A DNA stretch of 64,000 bases from Polaribacter sp. Q13 (GTDB taxonomy: Bacteria; Bacteroidota; Bacteroidia; Flavobacteriales; Flavobacteriaceae), in NCBI RefSeq assembly GCF_016858305.2, contig NZ_CP074436.1, positions 1,198,001-1,262,000 of the forward strand, written 5' to 3'. Each line of letters begins with the position of its first letter. The first letter of the stretch is position 1. This document shows, piece by piece, positions 18,627 through 27,558 of this stretch. The position numbers were made by a program, and so were the translations under genes. The notes under the pieces are model-generated. The model saw only the letters and a program-made list of their open reading frames with translations, did not search any database and was not told the origin of the DNA.

Positions 18627-19037
18627 TTAGCCGTTTATTAATTCTTTAAGATCATAGACTTTTCTTAATAGTACTCTTTCATCTATTTTATGAACCAAAT
18701 CTTCCGCAGATATCTTCCTCATTTTCTTCATTAGCGTTTTGTTGAAAATATTTTTTGGTGATGTGTGAACAATCAAATTAATATCTTCTGTTTTAGACAA
18801 AAATCGTACACCCGCTTTTACTGCAGACATGGATGTCTTTTCTTTTCGTAAATTTAAAATAGAAATATCAAATTTAGAAGATTCTTTTAACTTAAAAAGA
18901 AATTTTAATATTTTATTATCATTGCCATTATTTACAAGACATATTTTATATTGTTTATTAAAGAATGATTTTAAATAGAAATTTTCTAAAACATCCATAT
19001 CGTTCTTACCAAAAACAACGATGATCCCTTTCTTCAT
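18627..19037 (-). CDS. Half-length GT2-like protein
   Basis: 136 aa. The alternating pattern IIVVFGKND, YKICLVNNGND, FDISILNLRKEKTSMSAVKAGVRFLSK and INLIVHT follows the first half of a GT2 Rossmann-like domain, including a residual 'VNNG' nucleotide loop and the K-SAVKAG helix. There is no DxD motif and no acceptor half. It lies between the REC-GT2 gene and manA. It could be a regulatory pseudoenzyme or a shortened duplicate of the neighbouring GT2. Catalysis is unlikely from what is visible. Confidence 0.5.
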   Translation of the reverse strand: MKKGIIVVFGKNDMDVLENFYLKSFFNKQYKICLVNNGNDNKILKFLFKLKESSKFDISILNLRKEKTSMSAVKAGVRFLSKTEDINLIVHTSPKNIFNKTLMKKMRKISAEDLVHKIDERVLLRKVYDLKELING

Positions 19038-19108
19038 ATTTCCTTTTTTTTATAATTTTAAGCACTGTTAATGCATTTTAGACCAACAATTCCTTTATTT
19101 TTAACAAA

Positions 19109-20263
19109 CTATTTTTTCTTTCCTTTTCTATAAAACCAAGCTATTTGACCTAATTGCCCCACTATTTTTACAGAATCTTTCATAGATAGTTTAGAACCAT
19201 CTGCATGAATCCATCTTTTTAAGGGTTGCTCACATAACATTTCTTTTGCTTTATCCAATCCATAATGAAGTGTTATTCTTCTAAAAATTTCTATATCAAA
19301 AATCCATTGTGTTACAAATTTATCACCAAAAGAAATATCAATAACATCTTTATGAAATATTTTTGCTCCACATTGTGTATCCTTAAAGTCCATAGAAAGT
19401 ATTTTTCTGATGATAAAATTAATCGTCATACTAATAATTTTCCTTGCAGATTCTTTAGTAATATTCGCCCCCATTCTACTAATTCTAGAACCACTTACTA
19501 TTTTATACTTTTCATTCCCTTCAATAGTGGTAACTAAATCGTCAAAATCGGCTAAATCTGTAGATAAATCGGCATCTAAAAATCCTATAAAGTCTAAATC
19601 TTCTTGTTTAGCCATGTATAACATTCCTTGTCTTACGGCTTCTGCTTTACCTCCATTTTTTTCACAATCGTACACGGTAATAAAATCTTCTCTACCTTTT
19701 CTTAGTGTATTTAAAACTTCTAATGTTTTATCTTTACTTCCATCGTTTACAAAACACAAATGATAGCCAGAGTTTTTATCTATATAATCTGTAAACTCTT
19801 TACTTAACAATCTTTCTTCTTCGTTATAACAAGGAATTACAACACCTACACATCTTTCTTGAATAATGGTGTTTGAGTATTTTTTTGTGCTATCCATATT
19901 TTCTGGAGCACCAATTAATCTTTTTGTTCTTAAGCCAACCTCTGTTAAACTTAATGGCTTTTTCATGTAATCATTTACTCCTAGCTCAAAACCTTTGGTA
20001 ATCATTTCATCATCTGTATTACCAGATAAAATCATAATTGGGGTGTCAGATTTTTTTACTTCTCTAATATGTCTTACAACTTCTAACCCAGAAATGGTAG
20101 GCATATTAATATCAACAATAACTAAATCTGGCTGAAAAGAATTAAATAATTCAATTCCTTTTACACCATCAGTTTCCGTAATTACTTCATAGCCCATTTC
20201 TTTTAATCTAACTTCTAATGGAATTAAAACTAATTTCTGATCATCTATTGCTAATATTTTCAT
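19109..20263 (-). CDS. Response-regulator receiver fused to ALG5/DPM1-like GT2
   Basis: 384 aa in two parts. Residues 1-115 form a receiver domain with the acidic pair D7/D8, phosphoacceptor D51, conserved S80 and K102-P103. Residues 138-384 form a GT2 with VVIPCYNEEE, FVNDGSKDKT (171-180), the DAD metal site (230-232), SGSR (257-260) and KDTQCGAKIF (294-303). The last motif is characteristic of dolichyl/polyprenyl-phosphate glucose and mannose synthases. No membrane helix is evident, so it should act peripherally on lipid phosphate. Its product would be a polyprenyl-P-sugar donor for the GT-C-like protein encoded divergently. Activity control by phosphorylation is inferred from the fusion. 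Confidence 0.88.
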   Translation of the reverse strand: MKILAIDDQKLVLIPLEVRLKEMGYEVITETDGVKGIELFNSFQPDLVIVDINMPTISGLEVVRHIREVKKSDTPIMILSGNTDDEMITKGFELGVNDYMKKPLSLTEVGLRTKRLIGAPENMDSTKKYSNTIIQERCVGVVIPCYNEEERLLSKEFTDYIDKNSGYHLCFVNDGSKDKTLEVLNTLRKGREDFITVYDCEKNGGKAEAVRQGMLYMAKQEDLDFIGFLDADLSTDLADFDDLVTTIEGNEKYKIVSGSRISRMGANITKESARKIISMTINFIIRKILSMDFKDTQCGAKIFHKDVIDISFGDKFVTQWIFDIEIFRRITLHYGLDKAKEMLCEQPLKRWIHADGSKLSMKDSVKIVGQLGQIAWFYRKGKKK

Positions 20264-20295
20264 GTCTGGGGTTTTTTTATTAATTAATTACACTG

Positions 20296-20303
20296 CAAAA
20301 ATA
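20296..20303 (-). promoter_or_regulatory. Candidate -7 box for the REC-GT2 arm
   Basis: TATTTTTG on the minus strand matches the Bacteroidetes TAnnTTTG element. No TTTG lies at the expected -33 distance, as would suit an activator-dependent promoter. The predicted transcription start is near 20289, about 26 nt before the ATG. Confidence 0.45.
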
Positions 20304-20339
20304 CTTTAGTTTTATTACCTTACTTTTAAATTAGTTATT

Positions 20340-20372
20340 AAAGGTAGTTTAACTCAGTTGAAAGGTAGTTTA
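20340..20372. promoter_or_regulatory. Paired 12-bp direct repeats, candidate LytTR operator
   Basis: AAAGGTAGTTTA occurs at 20340-20351 and again, identically, at 20361-20372, a period of 21 bp. LytTR regulators (AgrA, AlgR and relatives) typically bind two about 9-bp direct repeats spaced 12 bp apart, placing both on one helix face. The pair is centred at 20356, about 53-54 bp from the -7 boxes of both divergent promoters. A LytTR regulator is encoded nearby at 32963-33673. Binding is inferred. Confidence 0.6.
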
Positions 20373-20409
20373 CTTTAGACTAATATAAAAAATTATCCTT
20401 AAAAATATT

Positions 20410-20417
20410 TATCTTTA
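20410..20417 (+). promoter_or_regulatory. Candidate -7 box for the plus-strand exopolysaccharide arm
   Basis: TATCTTTA matches seven of eight positions of TAnnTTTG and lies 27 bp before the ATG at 20444. No -33 TTTG is present at the usual 19-21 bp spacing. The direct repeats at 20340-20372 sit at about -52 to -84 relative to the expected start. Confidence 0.4.
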
Positions 20418-20443
20418 CATCATTATAAGCCCGACTTCTGTTA

Positions 20444-23400
20444 ATGAAAGAAAAATCTAATAAATACTTAATTACTGCAATTCTTTTGGCAGTACTTTTT
20501 CATGGATCTACTATTTTCTTTACACTAGAAACTACTTATGATGCTTTAATTCATTTATTTTTTGCAGATCATTATGCACATCATTGGTTTGAACCTTGGA
20601 ACTATAAGTGGTACACTGGTTTTACGGTACAAAGTTATCCGCCTTTAGTACATCAAACAATTGGCGCATTATCTTTAATAGGAGGGCTAAAATTTGGAAT
20701 GTTTACGGTTGCCCTAATTGCTATTTTACTCTTTGTTACGGGTGCTTATAGATATTCTTTACTAATAACAGCAAATAGAACTGTTGCTGGTTATGCGGCT
20801 ATTTTAGCCGTATTTTCTTCCTCTTTTGTAGAAACCTTGCATATTTTTGGGCAATTGCCCAGTATTATTGGAGTTTCCGTTTTAATGCATTCCTTACCAG
20901 AAATTTATTTATGGCTTAAAACAGGTAAATATAAATTTTTCTTTACATCGCTTTCTTTAATTGCCGTTACCGTAACCTCTCATCATGTTACCCCCATTTT
21001 TGGAATGTTATTTTTTATTTTTCCTCTAATTGGTACTGTAATTATGGATGTTGCTAAAGAAGAAGCAGGTTCTTATAAAAATGTTACATTCTTATTGTTT
21101 CTAAAAACGTTTATGAAACAATTAAAACGAAACTTAACATTTGGTTTTTCTGCTTTACTACTTATTATATTTTGCATTTTTCCTTATTGGATGAACTCTA
21201 AATTAAATCCAATTACTCAAGTACCAATTCCGCATGGTTCTAGAGATAGTTTTATAGAAGTAACCTCATCTGGTTTGGTGTTTTTTACAATTCCATGGGG
21301 ACTTTTATTGTTTGTGCTTCCTTATTTATTCTACAGATATTTTAGTAAAAGATATATCTGTTTTGGTATCTCTTTTACCATGTTGGTTATTTTAGGTACA
21401 GGAGGAACAACCCCAATACCCAAAATACTTTTAGGTGAAAATGCCTTTAATATTTTAACGCTAGATAGATTTACACTTTGGGCTACCATTATGTCTATTC
21501 CTATTTTTGGCGAATTTATTTATAGGTTTGTAGAAGGTGATTTAAAAACGTTAATACAAGATCGGTTTGGCGCCGTTTATCATAGATTAATAGGAGGCCT
21601 TTTAGCAGGCGCTTACGTTTCTATGGTCATTTTTACTATGAGCTTAGGATACTTTAGACCGTCACAACCTCAAAAAATAAAAATGTTGCCTATTGTTAAT
21701 TTTTTGAGTCAAGATTCTCATGATCAATGGCGGTATTTAACGTTAGGTTTTGGAGATCAAATGGCATGGTTAGCTGCACAAACAAATGCTTTAAGTGTAG
21801 ATGGTAATTACCACTCTGCAAGACGATTACCAGAATTAACCACAAGACCCATAGAGCGTTTAGAAAATTCTAAATTTAAAGGAGTTGCTGGTATTGGTTC
21901 TTTGCAACAGTTTTTAACAACTCCAGAGAAATACAATTTAAAATATATTTTTTCGAATGATAAATTTTATGATCCGGTATTATTTTTCTGCGGATGGCAG
22001 CGTTTATCTCAGTTAGAAAATGGTATTATGGTTTGGGAAAAACTAAACGTACCTCCTATTTCTTCTATTTTACCAAAAGAAGATGTACCTGCATGGGTGA
22101 AAATAATTTGGGGAATTATTCCTTTTTTAACCGTGCTTATTGCCTTTATTTTAAATGTACAATCCTTATTTGTAAACAGTTTAAAAACAAAAATAAAAGC
22201 GGTACCGGTTTACTTTAAATTTAAAGTAGAATATAATAAATTTCCTAGAATTGTTTTAAAAGCACTTCATATTTGGGCAGTAGTATTAATACTTGTTATT
22301 GCGTATGCTTGCTATATGTTTTACATTAAAAATGATACCCAAAGGTCTCCAGAAAATGTGGTAAAAGCGTATTATGACGCTGTCGATTTTAAAGAATTGA
22401 ATAAAAGTTTTACCTATATAGACCCAGAAGATCAACTTACACGTGCTCAATATTTATTAGAAATATCGGTTACAGATGGTTTATTAAGTTCTTATGCAAA
22501 ATTAGATGCTATTACTACAGAAATTATAAAACAAACAGATAGTATGGCTACTTTAAAAGTAGAAACAAAATGGATTACTCCTCTTGAAAAATTATCGAAA
22601 ACAGAATTTAAAACAGCGGTTAAAAGAAACAGTAAGTGGTATTTAAAACCTACAAGAAAATCGATAGATTTACCGCCAGATCAATTATACTCTAAGAATT
22701 CTACGGGTTATTTTAACCAAGGAAGAAGAAGAATTACCACAGAACAAACCCATCATGAAGATGTGTTAAAACAACCTGTATTAGAAATTGTATCTGCTAA
22801 ACTGATAAAATTTAACAAACGGTATGCTATTATTGGTGAAGTACAAAATATAGACAATGTTCCATCAGACGTAGTCTTAAAAGGAACGCTTTATAATGAT
22901 GATAATAAAGAGCTGGCAACCTACAATGCAAAACACATTTTAAAACACAAGTTAATGCCTAAAGAAATTAGTGCTTTTAGAATTAATTTTGAAGGTATTG
23001 CCTGGTCTAAAACAAAAGATTCTATTCCAAAAACATTTAATCCAGATGAATTTACGCCTGTAGAATTAAGTGAACAACCCACAAAATTTAATTTACAAGC
23101 TGCAGGAAACACCACAAATTCTGATCTTTTTAAAGACATTGTTTTAAGTGAAATGAATATTACACCTAATGTTATTAGCGGAACTTTATTTAATAGTGGA
23201 ATTCAAGAAATTACAGTTCCTCAATTAATTATTACATTTTACAATGAGAAAAAAGAAATGATTTGGGTAGACAACCTGTTTTTAAAAGAAGGAATACGAC
23301 AAGAAAGAAAACTGCGTTTTAACTATCCAATACCGCTAAACCCAGTTATAAAAACCATTAATGATGACATGAGTTTTTGTTTTGTAAACGGTTTGCCAAA

Positions 23401-23533
23401 TAAAGATATTGCCTTTAAAATAATGCCAAAAAGAATAAAAAATCAAACCATTGGTAACTTACAAAAAGTAACACATCCACTTTTTAGTTATGTAAGAATA
23501 GAATTAAGTATGTATATCGGTAATCCAAAATAA
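20444..23533 (+). CDS. PTPS-related GT-C-like membrane protein with large periplasmic domain
   Basis: 1029 aa. Residues 1-430 hold about nine to eleven membrane segments. The first loop contains TTYDALIHLFFADHYAHHW, with acidic residues D33 and D42, followed by PWNYKWYTGF and YPPLVHQ. This is the pattern of the '6-pyruvoyl-tetrahydropterin synthase-related' membrane family, which belongs with GT-C enzymes that use polyprenyl-P-sugar donors. Further helices occur near 545-565 and 600-620. Residues 625-1029 are soluble and probably periplasmic: an NTF2-like segment, then two FxLYD-like beta domains. The stop overlaps the next ATG (TAATG). Likely polymerises or decorates the exported glycan; this is inference. 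Confidence 0.75.
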   Translation: MKEKSNKYLITAILLAVLFHGSTIFFTLETTYDALIHLFFADHYAHHWFEPWNYKWYTGFTVQSYPPLVHQTIGALSLIGGLKFGMFTVALIAILLFVTGAYRYSLLITANRTVAGYAAILAVFSSSFVETLHIFGQLPSIIGVSVLMHSLPEIYLWLKTGKYKFFFTSLSLIAVTVTSHHVTPIFGMLFFIFPLIGTVIMDVAKEEAGSYKNVTFLLFLKTFMKQLKRNLTFGFSALLLIIFCIFPYWMNSKLNPITQVPIPHGSRDSFIEVTSSGLVFFTIPWGLLLFVLPYLFYRYFSKRYICFGISFTMLVILGTGGTTPIPKILLGENAFNILTLDRFTLWATIMSIPIFGEFIYRFVEGDLKTLIQDRFGAVYHRLIGGLLAGAYVSMVIFTMSLGYFRPSQPQKIKMLPIVNFLSQDSHDQWRYLTLGFGDQMAWLAAQTNALSVDGNYHSARRLPELTTRPIERLENSKFKGVAGIGSLQQFLTTPEKYNLKYIFSNDKFYDPVLFFCGWQRLSQLENGIMVWEKLNVPPISSILPKEDVPAWVKIIWGIIPFLTVLIAFILNVQSLFVNSLKTKIKAVPVYFKFKVEYNKFPRIVLKALHIWAVVLILVIAYACYMFYIKNDTQRSPENVVKAYYDAVDFKELNKSFTYIDPEDQLTRAQYLLEISVTDGLLSSYAKLDAITTEIIKQTDSMATLKVETKWITPLEKLSKTEFKTAVKRNSKWYLKPTRKSIDLPPDQLYSKNSTGYFNQGRRRITTEQTHHEDVLKQPVLEIVSAKLIKFNKRYAIIGEVQNIDNVPSDVVLKGTLYNDDNKELATYNAKHILKHKLMPKEISAFRINFEGIAWSKTKDSIPKTFNPDEFTPVELSEQPTKFNLQAAGNTTNSDLFKDIVLSEMNITPNVISGTLFNSGIQEITVPQLIITFYNEKKEMIWVDNLFLKEGIRQERKLRFNYPIPLNPVIKTINDDMSFCFVNGLPNKDIAFKIMPKRIKNQTIGNLQKVTHPLFSYVRIELSMYIGNPK

Positions 23534-24750
23534 TGAAGTTAAAACAAGTTTTTTTTCTGATACTGTTTCAGTTCGTAGTGATTTCTTTTCTTGCACAAGA
23601 AACAACTGCGACGCATTCTGGTATTTCTTTAATATCTACAAAAAAAACTTTTATTGTGGGTGATAAAATTACGCTCGAGTTTCTTGTAAAAAATGACTCG
23701 ATTATTCAATTATATTGCGCTAATAGTTATGGTGCTACCGTTTTAACACCTAAAGTTATAGCCAAAAAAAACACGTTTAAAATCCCCTCTTTTATGTCAA
23801 AAAAAAGAGGGGTATTATCTTGGAGCATTATAAATTCTTCGGAAGAAATTTCTGGTAATATATCCATTCTTTCGCAACAGCAACCAACCACTATAGAAAC
23901 CTATGTAGGGCCACCAAGTATAGATGCCGGTGGTTTAGATTACACCATGTTAGTGGTAATACCCACAGATAGTTTAGACAACCCTATTTTAGATCATAGT
24001 AAAGTTGATGTAAAGTATCAATTTTTGAAATCAGAAAAATCTCAACCTATTTTAACCGATAAATTAATAGGCTATAAAAACATCTTTTCTCCTAAAAAAA
24101 GTGGAAGAATGATTATTTCATCAGAATCTTATGGTTTAAATTCTAAAGAATTTGATGTAAATATTATGCCTGCTATTGCTACCAATTTTAAACTTTTTGC
24201 AAGCAGAAATCATGAATATGCAGATGGTAATCAAATTACAACCTTTTACACATCCATCATAAAAGACAAAAACAGAAATATTGTAAGTGATGGGAGTTAT
24301 ATAGAATTTTATATCACCAATAAAAAGGGAGATATTTTAAAAACCACTGGTACTACAATAAATGGTGTTGCTCATGCAAAAATTATCCATCCAGATTTTG
24401 AAGAAGTATGGAAAGTGAAAGCATATTTTATAGGTATTTCAGAAAGTAACGCCATAACAATTAAGTACAAAAAAGTAATTGAAGATTATACTGTTTCTTT
24501 TACAGCACATAATAGAAGCATAAAAATAGGACCCTTAAAAAGTTTTATGAAACAAATAATTCCAGATGGACTCTCTGTAAAATTATCTATTTATAAAAAT
24601 AACACTCTTACTAAAGAGCTTTTTAAAGAATCTTTAAATGGGTTTGCTACGTTTTATTTAGATCCCAATATTTTCGAAAATAATTTGTATAAAATTGTTA
24701 TTGAAACTGCTGGAATTAAAAAAGAATTTAAAAGTTTTAAATTATGGTAA
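23533..24750 (+). CDS. Periplasmic Ig-like multidomain protein
   Basis: 405 aa with a cleavable signal peptide (hydrophobic 5-20, cleavage near FLAQE). The rest is beta-rich and looks like three or four Ig-like domains: about 28-125, 125-215, 215-320 (YADGNQITTFYTSIIKDKNRN, the intimin/invasin or Big-1-like pattern) and 320-405. There is no catalytic motif and no sorting domain, so it probably stays in the periplasm. Start and end both overlap the neighbouring genes (1 bp and 7 bp). A scaffold between the GT-C-like protein and the hydrolase is a reasonable guess. Confidence 0.6.
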   Translation: MKLKQVFFLILFQFVVISFLAQETTATHSGISLISTKKTFIVGDKITLEFLVKNDSIIQLYCANSYGATVLTPKVIAKKNTFKIPSFMSKKRGVLSWSIINSSEEISGNISILSQQQPTTIETYVGPPSIDAGGLDYTMLVVIPTDSLDNPILDHSKVDVKYQFLKSEKSQPILTDKLIGYKNIFSPKKSGRMIISSESYGLNSKEFDVNIMPAIATNFKLFASRNHEYADGNQITTFYTSIIKDKNRNIVSDGSYIEFYITNKKGDILKTTGTTINGVAHAKIIHPDFEEVWKVKAYFIGISESNAITIKYKKVIEDYTVSFTAHNRSIKIGPLKSFMKQIIPDGLSVKLSIYKNNTLTKELFKESLNGFATFYLDPNIFENNLYKIVIETAGIKKEFKSFKLW

Positions 24751-26261
24751 AAACGAACAAACGAATTCTTAGAGGTGTTTTAATGCTTACTTATTTATTT
24801 ATAATAGGAATTCTTTTATTCTTAGTAAGCTCTTTGTACAGTTTTTTAAATACAGGTGCAGACAGAAGTAAAATGTTGCACACAGAGGTAAAACAAGTAG
24901 AACAATATTTACCTAAAGTTACTTGGAAAAATGATGGAAACAAAGGAAGAAAAATAAGTCAAGAAAAAATAATTGCTGTTCAGAATGATTATTTAGACGC
25001 TTGGTACGTAAAACAAGTTGCCTATAAAACCAATACTAGAGTAGGAATTGAAGACTATTTTACTAAAAGCTCTCGAAAAAACATATACAACATATTAGAT
25101 TACAATAAATTACATAAAACGTCTATAGAGTCTACTACCTTAGAACACAACTTAGATCTCGAGTTTTTTAGTGAAGATGGGCAATTAATTGTTTTAAAAG
25201 ATTCTAATGCTTTAGAGTATAAAAAAATTTTAAAAGACAAAAAATTAATTTTAGAATCTACTGAAGTCTCCACTTATAGATACGTTTTATTACTAGAAGA
25301 TGGTTTTTGGCGGGTAAGACATATGGTAAAAGAAAGTACTGCTAAATTTAAGGATACCTCTCAAAAAAATCCATTAAATTTTACAAATATAAAAGGGATT
25401 AACTACTATCCGCAAGCGACTCCTTGGAATATGTATGGGGATGCATTTGACATCAATATTATTAAAAACGATTTTAGAATTATTAAAAAAGCCGGTTTAA
25501 ATTCTATAAGAATATTTGTGCCTTACGAAGATTTTGGAAAAGCAAATGTAAAATTTGAGAAGTTAGAAAAACTAAAAAAAGTTTTAGATACGGCGTTCGC
25601 AGAAGACTTAAAAGTTGTAGTTACTTTGTTTGATTTTTACGGAAATTATGATGTTTTAGATTGGACATTGAACCAAAGACATGCCGAAAAAATTGTAGAA
25701 ACATTTAAAGATCATCCCGCTATTTTAGCCTGGGATGTTAAAAATGAACCGAACTTAGATTTTGCTTCTAGAGGCGAAGTAAATGTAACCGCTTGGTTAG
25801 ATTTTATGATTATCTTAATAAAAAAAATAGATAAAAAACATCCTGTAACTATTGGTTGGTCTAATACAAAAAGTGCCACTATTTTAAAAGATAAGGTAGA
25901 TGTAGTCTCTTTTCATTATTATGAAGATATAGAGCAACTTGAAAGCGAATACCTAAAATTAAAAGAAGAAATAAAAGACAAACCAATCGTTTTACAAGAG
26001 TTTGGTTTATCTTCTTATGGTGGTTTTTGGAGACCTTTTGTGGGCTCTGAAGAAAAACAAGCAAACTATTATAAAGAAATACAAAGCATCATGACAAAAA
26101 ACTCAATTCCTTTTATGTCATGGACTTTATATGATTTTGATGTTGTCCCCAAAGAAGTTTTAGGAAGTCTTCCTTGGAGAACAAACCCTCAGAAAAAATT
26201 TGGTTTTATCACCAGTTCTGGTGCAAAGAAATTATCTTATAAATATATTTCTAAAGAATAA
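24744..26261 (+). CDS. Membrane-anchored clan GH-A (GH5/GH39-like) glycoside hydrolase
   Basis: 505 aa. One N-terminal membrane helix (about 11-33) is followed by an NTF2-like segment to about 205 and a TIM barrel (about 215-505). The retaining catalytic pair is visible: acid/base E335 in WDVKNEPN and nucleophile E419 in VLQEFG. Barrel strands such as SIRIFVPYEDFG and VVTLFDFYGNYD fit the cellulase-like clan. Synthase-dependent exopolysaccharide systems commonly carry such a periplasmic hydrolase (PslG, BcsZ, PelA) to release or proofread polymer. It ends 3 bp before the convergent GT4 gene. Confidence 0.8.
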   Translation: MVKTNKRILRGVLMLTYLFIIGILLFLVSSLYSFLNTGADRSKMLHTEVKQVEQYLPKVTWKNDGNKGRKISQEKIIAVQNDYLDAWYVKQVAYKTNTRVGIEDYFTKSSRKNIYNILDYNKLHKTSIESTTLEHNLDLEFFSEDGQLIVLKDSNALEYKKILKDKKLILESTEVSTYRYVLLLEDGFWRVRHMVKESTAKFKDTSQKNPLNFTNIKGINYYPQATPWNMYGDAFDINIIKNDFRIIKKAGLNSIRIFVPYEDFGKANVKFEKLEKLKKVLDTAFAEDLKVVVTLFDFYGNYDVLDWTLNQRHAEKIVETFKDHPAILAWDVKNEPNLDFASRGEVNVTAWLDFMIILIKKIDKKHPVTIGWSNTKSATILKDKVDVVSFHYYEDIEQLESEYLKLKEEIKDKPIVLQEFGLSSYGGFWRPFVGSEEKQANYYKEIQSIMTKNSIPFMSWTLYDFDVVPKEVLGSLPWRTNPQKKFGFITSSGAKKLSYKYISKE

Positions 26262-26264
26262 TGA

Positions 26265-27446
26265 TTACTTCTTTTTAGCTATAATTTTATCAAATTCTTC
26301 TAAATACATATTCGTAATTCTTTCCATAGGAAAAGCAGTTGCAGCTTTATAATTAGCTTCACCTAATTCAATTCTATAGGCATCATTAGTTACAATCGCT
26401 TTAATGGCGTTTGCTAAACTTGTTACACTTTCTGGTTCAAAAAACTCTCCTCTATATCCTTCATCTTCAATTAAAGTGGCTAAATCTCCTAAATTTGGCA
26501 TTACTACTGCTCTACCATAACTACCTGCTTGGTGTAACACTCCAGAACTGCCTGTTGTAGACGTATAAGGAAAAACAACTACAGCACTTTCTGTAAACAA
26601 CGGTTCTACTTCATTTTCTTCTACATACCCAGTAAACGTAAGTTGTGGTACATGTTTATACGTTTCTTTAGCATTTTCTAAATAACCGGGTACGTTTGGG
26701 TTGTCTGTTCCGGCAATTACAATTTCTAAATCTAAGCCAGTTTCTTTTCTTACAATTTCTACAGCTTCAATCATCGCTTCTACTTTTTTGTAGGTTCCGA
26801 ATTTACCAAAAGCCATAATTTTTAAAGGACCTTCTGGCAATTTTTGTGATGGATTATCAGGAATTTCAAAAGTTCCATGAGGAATCATTTTTACATTATC
26901 AACCTTATATTTATCTTCTAAGGTAGTAACATATTTATCCATGGTTACCGTAACTAAATCTGCTTTTAAAATCAATCTGGTTAAGGATGTACCAATAAAA
27001 TTATATATTTTTTGAGCCAATTTATTAGAAGTAAATCCAGCACTATCTAAATCTACTTGTTCTAAAATATTATGTAATAAAACGATGGTAGGAATTCCTT
27101 TCATTTTACAAATTAAAGGCAATGTTAACCCTAATGCAGCAACAACTTTCTTATCTCCAAACTTCATAAATTGCAAGTTGAATAAAACAGCATCTGGTTT
27201 GGTTTCATTAATTGCTTTTATAACATTATTTGTATTACCGTAGCTATTAAATTTCCAACATTCTTTCACCGTAATTTTACATCCTTTCTCCGTAAAATTA
27301 ATATCTTTTCCTTCTGGAGTTTCATCCGTTAAAAGAATTAATTCTGTTACTTTTTTACTTTGCCTAAAACTTTTTACTAAGTGATATGCGTATTCGTTTA
27401 AAGTTACTTTACTTGGTGGATATGCAGTTACGAGGGCTAATTTCAT
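26265..27446 (-). CDS. Glycosyltransferase family 4 (exopolysaccharide cluster)
   Basis: A 393-aa GT-B protein, cytoplasmic. It opens KLALVTAYPPSKVTLNEYAYH and the C-terminal domain starts with IMAFGKFGTYKKVEAMIEAV. The motif near residue 283 reads ESAVVVFPYTSTTGSSGVLHQAG, in which the second glutamate of EX7E is replaced by a SSGVLHQAG-type loop; this variant occurs in several GT4 subfamilies. With the flippase gene 112 bp upstream (27559-28827), the pair resembles PelF/PelG in order and type. It may be the chain-extending enzyme of this system, but direct similarity to PelF is not claimed. Confidence 0.85.
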   Translation of the reverse strand: MKLALVTAYPPSKVTLNEYAYHLVKSFRQSKKVTELILLTDETPEGKDINFTEKGCKITVKECWKFNSYGNTNNVIKAINETKPDAVLFNLQFMKFGDKKVVAALGLTLPLICKMKGIPTIVLLHNILEQVDLDSAGFTSNKLAQKIYNFIGTSLTRLILKADLVTVTMDKYVTTLEDKYKVDNVKMIPHGTFEIPDNPSQKLPEGPLKIMAFGKFGTYKKVEAMIEAVEIVRKETGLDLEIVIAGTDNPNVPGYLENAKETYKHVPQLTFTGYVEENEVEPLFTESAVVVFPYTSTTGSSGVLHQAGSYGRAVVMPNLGDLATLIEDEGYRGEFFEPESVTSLANAIKAIVTNDAYRIELGEANYKAATAFPMERITNMYLEEFDKIIAKKK

Positions 27447-27558
27447 ATTGTGAATTTTTAATTATGATTCAAATTTCAGGTTTTTACTTTTATTTTTTAT
27501 ACTAAAACGGCTCAAATACCATTATATATAGATGATTGGAAAATAGGTTTAGATATTA

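Noticed and set aside
25879..26064. Minus-strand ORF across the GH-A hydrolase
   Set aside because: It is a shadow of a gene whose catalytic motifs are intact.
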